A stretch of 64,000 nucleotides of DNA from Cannabis sativa. Lineage: Eukaryota; Streptophyta; Magnoliopsida; Rosales; Cannabaceae. Positions 24,682 through 35,746 of this stretch are shown here, in pieces. Location: positions 48,603,686 through 48,667,685 of the forward strand of contig NC_083604.1 in the NCBI RefSeq assembly GCF_029168945.1. Reading direction: 5' to 3'. The notes beneath the pieces are model-generated. The model was not told the DNA's origin. It did not search any database and was given only the letters and a program-made list of their open reading frames with translations. Both the position numbers and the translations under genes were made by a program. The stretch's first letter is position 1. Every line of letters begins with the position of its first letter.

Positions 24682-24689
24682 TATAAAAT
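24682..24689 (+). promoter_or_regulatory. Candidate TATA box of ABCG5
   Basis: TATAAAAT lies 163 bp upstream of the ATG, leaving room for a leader of roughly 130 bases. No upstream ATG between it and the start was noticed. Confidence 0.4.
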
Positions 24690-24851
24690 TAATTTAATAA
24701 AAAAAAAAGAAACGAAAAGAAGAAACTGGCGAAGTTGGTGTCTTTATTTACTTCTACTAAACAAACACACTTCCTTAGAGAGCTAGCTAAAAACAATAAG
24801 CAAATAGTACTGTAATCAAAACTGCAGATACAGAAAGCCTGAGCTGCTTCA

Positions 24852-26786
24852 ATGAAGAAACAAGGCTGTGAGATTGAAGCCATAGGGATCAACTATAGGA
24901 TTCAAACGGAGAACCCTTTCAAGATATTCACCAGAAAACCGCATCAGAGTCATCAAGCTGTTGATCCAGAACCAGAAGAGTCACCTAAAATAATTGAAAA
25001 ACCCTTCAACAAAGGAGGCAGGCAAGTGTTGAAAGAGGTGAACTGCCGGGCTAAACCATGGGAAGTTCTAGCCATTGTTGGCCCGAGCGGAGCTGGGAAA
25101 TCGTCTCTACTGGAAATCTTAGCAGGGAAAGTCACACCAGAGAGTGGTTCCATATTCATCAATGGGAAACCTGTTGACAAAGCTGAGTTCAAGAAGACTT
25201 CAGGTTATGTCACACAGAAGGACATGCTTTTCCCTTTACTTACAGTTGAAGAAACCTTGATGTTTAGTGCCAAGCTGAGGCTGGGGCTTCCTCCAGTTCA
25301 GTTGAGCTCCAGAGTGAAGTCACTGATCGAGGAGCTCGGCCTAAGCCGTGTGGCTGGAGCTCGAGTAGGAGATGACAGGGTTCGAGGCATATCTGGTGGA
25401 GAAAGGCGACGTGTTTCTATTGGAGTCGACGTGATTCATGATCCAAAAGTGCTGATTCTTGATGAACCAACCTCAGGACTTGACAGTAATTCTGCACTAC
25501 AAATTGTTGACATGCTAAAGACCATGGCTGAAACCAGGGGAAGAACCATCATCCTCAGCATTCATCAACCTGGCTTTAGAATCGTTAAGTCCTTCAATTC
25601 CATTCTTTTGTTGGCTAATGGCTCTGTTCTTCATCATGGCACAATTGATCAGCTTGGTGTGAATTTGAGGCTCGTGGGATTAGAAGTTCCTCTTCATGTT
25701 AATCTTGTTGAGTTCGCTATTGAATCCATTGAATGCATTCAAGAGCAGCAAGTCAATAAAATGCTGCCACAATTACCATCAACAACAACTACAACAACAG
25801 CACACCAGAAGAAAGGAGATACTCATGGTGAGAGCAAGAGCGGTAAGCTCACTCTTCAGCAACTATTTCAACAATCAAAGGTCATTGATGAGGACATAGT
25901 AACTGCCGGGATTGATTTCCCTCGAGACTTTGCCAATTCAAGACTTAAGGAGACGATTGTTCTCACACACAGATTCTCCAAGAACATATTCCGAACCAAG
26001 GAACTCTTTGCATGCAGGACTATTCAAATGTTGGCCTCTGGTCTAGTCTTGGGATCAATCTTCTATGATCTTAAAGATAATTTAGTTGGAGCTCAAGAAA
26101 GGGTAGGTCTATTTGCATTCATTTTAACTTTCTTATTATCATGCACTACAGAAGCTTTGCCAATCTTTTTGCAAGAAAGGGAAATTGTAATGAAGGAGAC
26201 CTCTTGTGGGAGCTACAGAGTCTCATCCTACGCCATAGCTAATGGCTTAGTCTATCTGCCATTTCTACTCACCCTCGCCATCTTATTTACCTCACCCTTA
26301 TATTGGCTTGTTGGATTGAACAAGAATTTCATGGCATTTCTGCATTTCTTGTTGCTAATCTGGTTGATCTTATACACTGCAAACTCAGTTGTAGTGTGTT
26401 TCAGTGCATTGGTACCTAATTTCATAGTTGGAAACTCAGTTATTGCCGGTGTCATGGGGTCTTTCTTTCTGTTCTCTGGTTACTTCATATCACAGAATGA
26501 GATTCCAAGTTATTGGATCTTCATGCATTACATATCCCTGTTTAAGTATCCATTTGAAGGGTTTCTAATCAATGAGTTTTCTAAGTCTGGCAAGTGCTTG
26601 GAGCACCTGTTTGGAAAGTGCATGATGACGGGGGAGGATATTCTCAGAGAAGAAGGATATGGAGAAGAGAGTAGGTGGAGGAATGTGGGAGTCATGGTGG
26701 GATTCATCTTGGTTTACAGGTTCATCTCTTATGTCATTCTTAGATGTAGATGCTCTCAGAGAGGACTAAAGACCGTCCTTGTTTAA
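24852..26786 (+). CDS. ABCG5: ABC transporter G family half-size transporter, ABCG5-like
   Basis: An intact, intronless 644-residue protein. The nucleotide-binding domain comes first: Walker A GPSGAGKS 77-84, Q-loop Gln122, signature ISGGERRR 180-187, Walker B LILDE 201-205, H-loop His238. A polar Thr/Gln-rich linker (about 300-345) follows, then six predicted membrane segments (about 388-406, 416-436, 460-485, 497-517, 524-545, 613-630). This order, binding domain before membrane domain, is the WBC half-transporter form, which works as a dimer. Similarity runs end to end with my recollection of Arabidopsis ABCG5 (649 residues), from the KQGCEIEA start to the CRCSQR tail, which also fixes the start codon. 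That family exports lipids or other small molecules; Arabidopsis ABCG5 is tied to the cuticle. The substrate here is inferred. ABCG10 is the next closest alternative. Confidence 0.95.
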   Translation: MKKQGCEIEAIGINYRIQTENPFKIFTRKPHQSHQAVDPEPEESPKIIEKPFNKGGRQVLKEVNCRAKPWEVLAIVGPSGAGKSSLLEILAGKVTPESGSIFINGKPVDKAEFKKTSGYVTQKDMLFPLLTVEETLMFSAKLRLGLPPVQLSSRVKSLIEELGLSRVAGARVGDDRVRGISGGERRRVSIGVDVIHDPKVLILDEPTSGLDSNSALQIVDMLKTMAETRGRTIILSIHQPGFRIVKSFNSILLLANGSVLHHGTIDQLGVNLRLVGLEVPLHVNLVEFAIESIECIQEQQVNKMLPQLPSTTTTTTAHQKKGDTHGESKSGKLTLQQLFQQSKVIDEDIVTAGIDFPRDFANSRLKETIVLTHRFSKNIFRTKELFACRTIQMLASGLVLGSIFYDLKDNLVGAQERVGLFAFILTFLLSCTTEALPIFLQEREIVMKETSCGSYRVSSYAIANGLVYLPFLLTLAILFTSPLYWLVGLNKNFMAFLHFLLLIWLILYTANSVVVCFSALVPNFIVGNSVIAGVMGSFFLFSGYFISQNEIPSYWIFMHYISLFKYPFEGFLINEFSKSGKCLEHLFGKCMMTGEDILREEGYGEESRWRNVGVMVGFILVYRFISYVILRCRCSQRGLKTVLV

Positions 26787-27570
26787 ACTATCATTTGTAT
26801 TTTACTCTCTTTTCTCTCTCTCACAAGTGTGTTTAATTGGTCACATGTTTTCGAATTTACTTGATATAGTATTAGCATCTACAGAATTATTATTATTATT
26901 ATATTAATAAACAACATAGAAAAAGATGATTGAAAAAAGAAAATAAAAAAGAGTGTGTGTGTGTGTCACATGTGTTCTGATTTATGTATACCTTATAATG
27001 AAAGTTTCTCTCTTCCTCTCTCTCTCATCTAATCATTTCTTTCTTCATGTTATTTATTTATTTTCATCTCCTGTTTTCCCCTTGGTTAATATGCCAAAAC
27101 ACTCTAATGGCCAAGGTCAAGGAGAGTGGTAGCGAAGCTCTCAGCTTGTGGTGAGTTAATAGTTTAACGTGGATATATGACCACCTAACATAACTGATTG
27201 GCTCCAAAAGTTTTACACAAACTACTAACGAGAAAGCAACAAATTGTATGTGATGATAAATTTGACTTGTATGGCTTCACGTACTTAATTAAATGGTTTC
27301 TGTCAAAGCTTGGATTCTTGTTAAAGGTAAACAATTCACAGCCATTAGAATTAACTCTGTTTCCTGTAGTCGCAGTAGATATTTCAACCTGACAACAGCC
27401 AGAATTCTAGCAGGCATGGTGATCCCCTTTAACTTCTGCCCTTTTGCCATGCAAGTAAATTGAAAGAGACATCTTGTTAATAGCAAAGAGAAACTCATAG
27501 CTTAGGAAATGATAGAGAGCTTGTCCATTGAAGCAATTTTATACTGAGCAAAAAGATGTGTAGCAGTAAC
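26787..27570 (+). other. 3' flank of ABCG5
   Basis: No gene found. A polyadenylation signal AATAAA lies at 26906-26911, about 120 bases after the stop codon. A GT run is near 26953-26966 and CT runs near 27009-27028. Open frames around 27198-27500 show no recognisable domain. Confidence 0.5.
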
Positions 27571-27690
27571 TTTTTTTTTTTGAGAGAGAAAAGAAGAAGC
27601 CGCACTGAAGGGAGGAAAGAAAGTGTTATGGGATTTGAACCCATGACCTTGGACATTATGTCCTCCACCTCAACCAACTAAGCTATAAAT
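27571..27690 (-). mobile_element. tRNA-derived SINE
   Basis: Read on the minus strand, it starts with a tRNA-like head. An A box (TAGCTTAGTTGG) is followed by a small stem (GGACATAATGTCC) and then a B box (GGTTCAAATCC) within a perfect T-arm stem at 27628-27644. About 40 bases of pyrimidine-rich unrelated sequence and an 11-base A tail (27571-27581 as T on the plus strand) follow. This head-body-tail order is that of plant SINEs transcribed by RNA polymerase III. It is not a working tRNA: no acceptor stem closes. Target duplications were not clear. Confidence 0.7.
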
Positions 27691-27739
27691 ATTTGTTGCT
27701 TATATTACACTTAAATTTTACTTAAATAAAAGCCTAATA

Positions 27740-27822
27740 ATTTTTTTTTTTTGTTATTTTGGGCCCCCGGAAAGTGTGGGCCCTAGGCACGGGCCTAGCC
27801 CGCCTATGCCTAGGGCCGGCCC
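27740..27822 (-). mobile_element. Fragment of the GGGCCGGCCC MITE
   Basis: On the minus strand it begins CAGGGCCGGCCCTAGGCATAG and continues with GGGCCTAGGCAC-type sequence, matching the left tip of the MITE at 17360. The other end was not found. It abuts the end of the LINE sequence at 27823. Confidence 0.6.
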
Positions 27823-27844
27823 TGACGGAAGGTATGGTGCAAGC

Positions 27845-28319
27845 TGTTGGGAAAAACGATACACTTCAAGTGCAGCGAAATAACAAAAAAACAAAACAAA
27901 GCAATTTACTCAGTTTGGTAAAACTACCAAACTCACAAAGAGAGATATATTTCACTTATCACTTTAAAATTACATACACTCTCTATCTCAATCTCTCTAC
28001 CTAAATTCCAATACATTCTTTGCTTCTCACTCACTCTCACCACATAACAAACTCACACACTTCTCTTTTTCACAACTCACTATTTTTTTCACACACACAC
28101 CTCTCACACAAAACACATATTTATAGAGTTACGAAATTTGGGCATCAAGACAACTTGGAGGCCAAGACATTCCAAAACTTCCTTAAGAAGACTTTTCTAA
28201 ACTTGGCAACCAAAACTTTCCATTTCCCATAATTAATAATTACCCAAAAAAAAAAATTGTAACTTTATAAGTATAGATAAATAAAGAAAGAAAAAAATAA
28301 TTTGAGTCAAACTCTAACA
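27845..28319 (-). repeat. 3' LTR of the gag-protease copia element
   Basis: 475 bp; plus strand starts TGTTGGGAAAAACG and ends CTCTAACA. Homologous to 44179-44646. Minus-strand TATAAATATG at 28116-28125 is a likely promoter. Directly inside it, on the minus strand, AAGGTGGA at about 28323-28330 is the polypurine tract. Confidence 0.85.
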
Positions 28320-28363
28320 ATATCCACCTTGACTCAAATTCTCTAAACTCACAACTCAAACTA

Positions 28364-28594
28364 TCAATAAGAGTATATATGCACCGAATTCATACTCTCA
28401 TTGAACTTCACTTGAGCACTTGTCTTCACATTCTTCAATCTTTCACTGATGTCTTCTTTCTTCAAACAACTTTTAACTGAAATTGGAGTCTTCTTCACCT
28501 TGTCACATTCCTTCGCACTAACTAAATTCCTTTTGTGACTTGACTCTACCTTCACAGCTCCACCTAAAGTAGTCTTTCCGACTAATTTATACAA
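28364..28594 (-). pseudogene. C-terminal tail of the gag-protease ORF
   Basis: About 76 codons rich in Lys, Ser and Glu (ends SVHIYSY) follow the protease frame after a single stop codon near 28596. In standard copia elements integrase would start around here. Instead the frame runs a short way to a stop just before the polypurine tract. No known domain. Confidence 0.6.
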
Positions 28595-28597
28595 ATT

Positions 28598-29353
28598 TCA
28601 CTCTTTCTTACCCTTCACAACTACGAAGCCACCTTTCTTGATAGTTATTTCACCATCTTTTATGAAATAGAAACAACCTCGAGTATCCAAAGCTCCCAAA
28701 GAGATTAAGCTCCTCCTTAATGTTGGAACATGTCTCACATCAGTCAGTGTTCTCACAACACCATCAAACATCTTCACCTTAACAGTTCCTATTCCAACAA
28801 CTTCAGAGCTAGAATCATTACCCATCAAAATAGTACATCCACCATATGTCTTATAAGTGTCAAAGCACTCCTTATACGGGCACATGTGGAACGAACAAAC
28901 CGAATCCAAAATCCAAGTGTCAGAAAAGTTTTCATCAGCTATGACAAAGAGAACATCAGAGTCACTTTCAAAGTCTTCACCAGCAACATTTGTGAAATCT
29001 GATGTGTCTTTGCATTCTTGATTCCTCATTGCTTCAAGATGCTTAATCAACTCTTCACAATTCCGCCTAACATGTCCCTTTTTGTGACAATAGTAGCACC
29101 CCACTTTCCTCGAAAAGCATGAATGAACGCAATTGTCTCTTCTGTCATCATATCTTCCTCTCGATGTACTCCTACCACGACTTGATTCTGACATTGTCAC
29201 AAGAGCTCGATCAGTATGAGATACACCACTTTGTTGCTTGATACTATCTGTCTCCAAAAGAGCAGTTGACACCTCATCTACAGTTAACGTAGTCTTTCCA
29301 ACCAAAAGTGTAGTCACTAATGTCTCATATGATTTTGGTAAAGAGGCCAACAA
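28598..29353 (-). pseudogene. Copia gag C-terminal half and protease
   Basis: 251 codons, minus strand. The start matches the late part of copia gag (LASLPKSYETLVTTLL), followed by an Arg/Ser-rich linker. A CCHC zinc knuckle uses C86, C89, H94 and C99. The aspartic protease then starts at WILD with the active site at 150-152 reading D-S-V; the expected third residue is Gly, so catalysis is doubtful. The downstream HVPTLRRSLISLG block belongs to the same copia gag-protease region. A stop separates it from the first part of gag. Confidence 0.85.
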
Positions 29354-29375
29354 AATAATAGCTTGATCCTCTTCA

Positions 29376-29713
29376 TCAATTTTGACCCCATAACAATTGA
29401 GTTATGCACTTATTAAATCTATTTATATGATTTCTAACATCTTCTCCTTCAACCATTTTTAACTCATATAATTGTTTCTTCAAATATAATCTATTTGTTA
29501 GGGATTTTGACATATAAAACTTTTCTAACTTTTTCTTTAACTCAGACGGACATGTTTCATTCAATACACAATACATTAATTCAGGAGCCAAACTTTAACG
29601 AATAGTGCTTACTGCTTTTGCCTGCAACTCCTCCCAATCTTCTTCACTCATACTCTCAGTCTTCTTTCCTTGCAGTGCCTTTAGGAGCCCTTGTTGTACC
29701 AACACATCTTTCA
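29376..29713 (-). pseudogene. Copia gag middle part
   Basis: The frames on the minus strand read VKDVLVQQGLLKALQGKK and, after an in-frame stop near 29595, LAPELMYCVLNE and on to YLKKQLYELKM. These are typical copia gag. The upstream gag start lies at 44065-44128, beyond the nested element whose left end is 29719. Confidence 0.8.
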
Positions 29714-29718
29714 CCGTG

Positions 29719-29830
29719 TGATGTCGCCCAATTAGTTGCGCTGCGGTCGCGGTAGTAAACGGGCTATATGTCGTATCCACAGGGAGGTAAATTACCACTA
29801 AAAATTAGAATAAGTAGAAAATGATACAAT
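29719..29830 (-). repeat. Partial third LTR of the gag-only element
   Basis: Plus strand starts TGATGTCGCCCAATTAG like 31075 and 42645, and follows those LTRs for about 110 bases before switching directly into gag-like sequence (CAATCCCACTCATATAATGG). The rest of this LTR is missing. Confidence 0.8.
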
Positions 29831-30263
29831 CCCACTCATATAATGGATTATAGTTGTACTCAGGCTTCCAACTATGATCATCAGAGCTATTGTGATTACA
29901 CCATGGATCTTTCTCTTCACAATTCCACTCATATAATGGATTATAGTCGTACTCAGGCTTCCGACTATAATCATCGTGACTATAGTAAGAGTTGTAGGCT
30001 TGTTCTTCCTCTTCGTCATAGGGATGTGCACTAGATGGTGTATGTTCATAAGGACGTGGTCGATGAGACTCGTACCAAGCCTTCCACTTTTTGGAACTCT
30101 CACTCTTCTAAAATGAATAGTATTGGAAAGCTTTCTCTCCATCACTAAATTCTGGTTCGATAAAATTACTAGTACCTTCAGTAGCACTAGAATTTGCATT
30201 GTTTAAAGAAGAAAGATATATTGGATACAAATATTCAAATCGACGATGATCTTCTTCATTCAT
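29827..30263 (-). pseudogene. Gag-like ORF of the gag-only element, second copy (N-terminal part)
   Basis: Minus-strand frame from an ATG at 30261-30263 (MNEEDHRRFEYLYPIYLSS). About 145 codons with one in-frame TAG after YYSF. The far end is cut by the junction with LTR 3. It contains two 31-residue repeats marked by EYxYNPLYEW (93-bp period on the DNA, units starting about 29827 and 29920). Rich in Tyr, Ser and charged residues, without a zinc knuckle. It matches 41417-41831, which has different stops, so an uninterrupted ancestor is likely. Confidence 0.65.
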
Positions 30264-31074
30264 TTTTAATTTTAATTAGTATAAAGTTCAACTATGCAAT
30301 AATTTAAAAATATATACATGAGATATTCCCAGGCCAATTGGGAAGGTTGCCAAGGTACCGCTTCGTCCCACACTTTACTAGAACTCCCCGAGGTTGCTAG
30401 AAAGTGTAGAGGGTACTCTATCACAAACCTTTAAAGCCAATCTTTCTTAGACAGAATAATCTCAGTTTTTACCGCTTTCATCATTACACAATCGTTCTCA
30501 ATACTATTTTTTTTTAATATTTTATAAACTAAAATTTATGTAATGTTTTTTTTAAAAAAAAAAAAAAAAAACTAGATAAAAGTCTATAACTAACCTAAAA
30601 AAAAATAAAATAATAATAATAAAGCAAAGAAAAATTAACAAACTTATAGCTAAAATAAAACTATGATAAATCAAAATAAAACAATAAAAAAATAAATAAC
30701 GAAACAAATTTAATTGACTTTTTTTTTTACTAAATAAGATAAAAATAAAAATAAAACTATATATATACACTCTAGCAAAATGAAACAATTTTTTTTTTTT
30801 ATGTTTTTTTTTACACTAACGAAATGAGGGGAGAAAAGTAGAATTTTTTTTTTTAAAAAACCTATATATATTTATAACTATACCATTAAAAATAATTAAG
30901 AAAAAGTAAAAGAAAAAAAAATAAGCTATATATACACTATATTAACTAATTTTTTTCTTTTTTCTTCTATGAAATAAACAAACTGAGAGAAACAAATAAT
31001 AAAAAGAAAAAAATATAAACTACTATACTAACCTCTTGTAGCGTAAAAACCTCCCTGGTACCGGCGACAAAAAT
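30264..31074 (-). other. Leader of the gag-only element, second copy
   Basis: Non-coding and strongly A/T-rich, homologous to 41832-42644. The priming site next to LTR 2 (31050-31073) is degenerate: CTCCCTGGTACCGGCGACAA, as against the clean copy at 42622-42641. Confidence 0.7.
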
Positions 31075-32498
31075 TGATGTCGCCCAATTAGTTACACTGC
31101 GGTCGCGGTAGTAAACGGGCTATATGTCGTATCCACAGGGAGGTAAATTACCACTAAAGTTACTAAAGTTTAGAATAAATAGAAAATGATAGAAATGTGA
31201 ATGAAGTAAAAATAATAAAATGATGAGTTAAAGAGTGTGATCAGATAAAGAGTTTGGTAAGGTAGAACTGTAGTTATGCAAATTCTATTCTAATACCGAT
31301 ATTAATTCAAAATACAGTTGTAATTCTACACCATTAATTACAACTGGAAGATATATATATTATGAGCAAAAATTAAATAATCTTGAATAAATTGAATCTC
31401 ACCTCTAACTTAACAGGATATCATATTATATATCATAAATCGACAAAATACTACTATTGGCAGAATGCAGTAAACGACATAAAATATAATAAATATACCA
31501 AAATATTAATAGCCTAACTTACATAAGAAAAGCATGACTGAACTTATATAAAAGATACTATTAAATTTGGAAGAAAAATCAGAAGATGAAGAACAATTTA
31601 AAAAAATAAGATATGGAGATGAAGCACAAAAGAACCAATATCAATATTGAGAATAAAAAGTACAAAGCTACACTCTAACCTCACCAATATTACTATTTTA
31701 ATACAATCATTTTTGTCACTAAAATAAGTATAAATAAAATAATAATAAGAGAGAAAAATAAAATAACAAAGTGTATTTTCTCTACTCTAAAATCTGATGT
31801 TGTTTTCATTGTATTTGGCTCCTATTTATAGTGCACACTTGCTCTCCAAACTGGTAAAATTCGTGTACTATTCAGTGGGGGAAGTGGCTCAAAAAGCTGA
31901 GAAAAGTGAACCACTTCTTGTATATTTACGCCAGTTTGGTTGGAGAGAAAGCATCAGCTGAGACACATGGCAGCTGGAGAGATACTCACGTCAAATGGAG
32001 GGGACTGTTTGTGTAAAACGGAGTGGAGAAGTGGGAGACATGCGGTCATCAACTGTTGAAGAGAGGAGAGAAATAGGAGGCTACGTGGCAGCTAAAGATT
32101 ACTTGCGGAGTGGATGTTTGATTTGTTGACTATCATTTCATTTATCTCTTGCTCTTGACATTTAAATTTGCCCAATTTACTTTAGCTTCAGTTATTGACA
32201 TGGCCCAATACAGATGGTTTCATATTGTGTAGTAATAGGCCATGACAAAATATATGGATGGTTTGGACTCTTTTGATGAGATGGACAACACTCGTGTAAA
32301 ATAGTTTTGTTGGGCTTCCTAAACTTTTAAATTGGGCTTGAGACTCCATTTAAATCTGAAAAATAACACAAATAATTAAATTAAATGAGATATTTCCAAT
32401 TAAAATAATTTTACAATGAAAACTATGAAAATAATTAATTCAATTAATTTTATATCCACAATTAAAGGCTTAAGATATACAACTTTGAGCCTTAATCA
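31075..32498 (-). repeat. LTR 2 of the gag-only element (1,424 bp)
   Basis: Starts TGATGTCGCCC and ends CCTTAATCA on the plus strand; matches 42645-44059 along its length with scattered differences. TATAAATAGG on the minus strand at 31821-31830 is a likely promoter. CAACCCCCAACT at 32499-32510 is the minus-strand polypurine tract (AGTTGGGGGTTG). Confidence 0.88.
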
Positions 32499-33847
32499 CA
32501 ACCCCCAACTAGCTTATTGTTAGTCTCTAGCAATTCAAGCGATAAAATAATAATATCAACATATATTTTCAGGATCAAAAATATTAAAAATGACACAAAT
32601 ATTCAAGCAATATATTAGTGACAAGTCAATAAGAACTATACAAAATTACCTTGAATAAATCTAGAGTTGTGAGTTTGTGCACCAAACTTGAACCTTCTTA
32701 CCGCAAACCATAGCACATAAAAGCTTTCGAAAAATATACCAAGCAAAAGTCTCAATTCCATTAGCCTCACAAGTGTTTAAAAATATTTATTCATGGCTAA
32801 GGATTTCACTCATGGAGTTGGAAATTGAAAGGTGAGCACTCAGAATGGATTGATTAATTTAGGACAAACATTTGAATAAACATTGAAACAAAGATAAGTT
32901 ATAAAATAATTTGGACAAACCACCATAAGAGTACCACAAACCAGCTTTTCGAGATTTTTGAACGAAAATAGACAATCATTTACATTTATTCTAGGAGCCA
33001 AAACAAATGAAATACAACAAACTTTCTTCTTTCTTTTTTTTTTTCTTTTCTTTTCTTTTTCTTTTTTTCTTTTTTTTTTTTTTCTTTTCTTTTTTTTTTT
33101 TTTTTTTTTGTTTTTGAACAACAGGCAACATGTTGGATATAATGATGGAAATGTTGCTCTTGTATCTTTTTTTTTTTTTAACAAGAAAATAATTACAAAA
33201 AGGCTCCCTAATAAGATTTGTCTATAGAAAACGCATCCCTCAAAGCAACATCCAATCAAACCCTAGTACCATGTCCAAAATAATTATATTTCTAAGAATC
33301 AATGAAAATTCAAAAGTTGTTTTCTCAAATCTCGCCACTCACAAAAATATAAACACTTGAACTTGGTAAATTTTTTTGTAAGCAAATATGTGCTAACAAT
33401 CATCTTACCATAAACTTTGGCATGTGCTTTGTATAACTCTAGAAAAATTCTAAGCAATAAAGATAGTAAAAATTGGCTTGAAAATAACATTCTACAAGAA
33501 TAAATTACTAATTTTTGAAAAATTTGACCATGAAAGTATTAATATGACAAAAATTAAGAAAAACACTTGAATATGCTCACCACCCCCAACTAAAATCAGA
33601 TAATGTCCTCATTGTTTAAAAATATATACATAAAATGCATGAAATGGGAACACTTAGAGAGTGAGCCAATGCAAAATGACATGATATTGATTCTTAGAAA
33701 AATAAAACTAAAGGAAGAAATAAACTAACAAAACAAAAGTTAAAACATACCGAAAATAAAAGAAAGCAAGGAAAGATAGAACCTGATTAGTCTTGGCAAA
33801 CCGGAGACAAGTCTCCTCAGGTAGGCTTACCAACTCAATATTCTTGA
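32499..33847 (-). other. Non-coding 3' part of the gag-only element
   Basis: Lies between the gag-like stop and the polypurine tract. A pyrimidine tract, mostly T, at about 33025-33110 is long. Open frames over it are poly-Lys or poly-Phe artefacts. No protease or polymerase motif is visible in any frame. Confidence 0.65.
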
Positions 33848-34499
33848 CTATCTAGTATCAAAAATGAATTTTCTTTTATCCTGTGTCTCAAAAATAGAAG
33901 CATTAGTTACATTTTCAGGAAAAAGAAAATGAGCTTTGTCTAAGTCGTAGAGGAAATATGATAAATGATTAAAGGAAAATAATTTTCTAATTTCCTCAAT
34001 GACTTTGTCTATCACATCAGTATGATAGCATTTCTTTTCATCCAGAATTAGGGGGAGAATGGTAGAATGAGAAAAAGCTTCATTCAAAATAGTGGTGGTA
34101 TCATCCTCCTCTATGAATAATGTGGGTACCACATCAGTATGATAACCCTCATTTGTACTTGGTAGAGTAGATTCTTCAAAATTTTCACCACTATAGGTAG
34201 AGGTGACACTTACCTTGTCAAAATTGTGAAAGGTGGCAGTTGAGATTAGTGCTTCATTCACTGGTTGTGGTGGAAAACTATTAACATGTGAACTTACCAG
34301 GTGACTAGAGAATTTGCTCAATTCATGCTTAATTTGTTTCAGCTCAGCAAGTAAGTCTTTCATCATCTCACAATTTATCAACATAGATGCTTGTAACTCA
34401 ACAATAATGTCATTTAGGGAACGATTGTATAGATGTTGAGAGTTATGAGAATACAAAGGATCTTCCTCTATACAATCCCACTCATATAATGGATTATAG
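33848..34499 (-). CDS. Gag-like ORF of the gag-only element, C-terminal part
   Basis: Minus-strand frame open from the edge of the nested copia (34499) to a stop at 33848-33850, about 216 codons. It begins inside a YNPLYEW repeat and continues without interruption in the frame of 41417-41831. Leu/Glu/Lys-rich stretches (NDIIVELQASMLINCEMM, then LLAELKQIKHEL) suggest a coiled coil. It ends FIFDTR. No zinc knuckle, protease motif or other known domain is seen. Gag identity is inferred from its place after the priming site and leader, not from homology. Confidence 0.55.
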
Positions 34500-34978
34500 T
34501 GTTAAAAAAATTAATATAAACCCTAAGATCAATTTGTATATAACATAGAACACAATAATAATTAGGTATGTGTACCTGATTGATATATAGCAATTATCTC
34601 TGTTTGATCCACAGCAGTTACTCCACTTTGATAGTGCAATACTATCAACTAAGTCTTCCTCCCTAGATCTCTAAATCAGAAGCAGTTTATTTATCTGATT
34701 ATCAAAAGGTATACAATTGTGATGAGACAATATGTATTTATAGAGTTAGGGAGGGGACTTAGCTACAAAACCCTAATTGGGCTGGGCCTGCTCATCAAAG
34801 GCTTCAGTCAACTAGAAAAGCCCACACTTCTGCTTCACCTAGACTTTACACACAGATGCTAACCCCATTAACAATTGATCACCAACAACATGGGCTAACA
34901 CAGCAAAGAACTATCCAATCAACCCAAGTTTTAATAAAACCAATAAAATTTAATGTAAGCCCAAATAAAAGTCTAACA
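34500..34978 (-). repeat. 3' LTR of the nested copia element
   Basis: Plus strand starts TGTTAAAA and ends GTCTAACA; nearly identical to 40928-41416 apart from short indels and a few substitutions, so the insertion is fairly recent. A TATAAATA box on the minus strand lies near 34734-34742. Confidence 0.9.
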
Positions 34979-35746
34979 TTCTCCCACTTGGGCTACATTG
35001 ATTTTAATACATATATATTATATTAAAATAATTTTGTTTGAAAACGACTCATGGGTTGTACAACAGGAAAACATTTGTGGCCACTTTAAAAATGATAGTT
35101 CTCTGATAGCATCTCAACATACCGGTCCAATTTAACCTTTGATAATGAACTATGACAATCATATTGTTTTTAACTCAACAAAAGACATTCATAATCACAA
35201 ATACCAAAATATTAAATCGACATGGTCAATAAGTCTAGTAGTGTGGTAAGGAATTATGTTCAACATGTGATCAATTTTAAATAACATAATATCCTTATGA
35301 GTCCTCAATTTCACTGATACCGTGATGCTTAATAAATAAGCCAGTGAAATTAAACATACACTACTTAATAAATAAGTAAGTGTCACTAAACTTGCTTAAA
35401 ACATTAAGCCAACAAAATATCATTGTTATTTAGTAAATATACTTAAAATGCAATGATCACAACAAGATATGAACTACATGCTTTCAATTCAATTATTCTC
35501 GAGAATATAACAAAGCCTAACTGAAAGCATAAACATCCAATAATCAAAAAATATTGGCCCACAAAGTAGTTCATATCATCAACAAGTAAATTACATATAA
35601 ATATAATCTCAAAAGATAAAATAAGAAACTCCCACTAACTCAAAGGAACAAAAGATTATAAAATGCTCATATCAACAACATGTTATCAACAAATATGGCA
35701 CTTAATCCTTTGGTTAGAGGATCTGCAAACATCAACTTGGTCTTTC

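Noticed and set aside
24953..25192. Minus-strand frame within the ABC transporter gene
   Set aside because: Shadow of the well-supported plus-strand gene.
27622..27690. A tRNA gene on the minus strand
   Set aside because: A and B boxes and T-arm are present, but no acceptor stem closes and a pyrimidine-rich body with A tail follows, as in a SINE.
17360..27822. One large transposon bounded by the two inverted GGGCCGGCCC tips and carrying ABCG5
   Set aside because: The left tip belongs to a complete 193-bp MITE with its own right end, and the outer flanks (Athila LTR and LINE) are unrelated with no shared duplication.
29843..30034. Plus-strand frame at the tandem repeats
   Set aside because: Antisense shadow of the gag-like ORF, whose minus-strand frame follows a priming site and is shared by two copies.
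32958..33259. Long frames over a pyrimidine tract
   Set aside because: Poly-Phe or poly-Lys readings of a T-rich run; not a protein.
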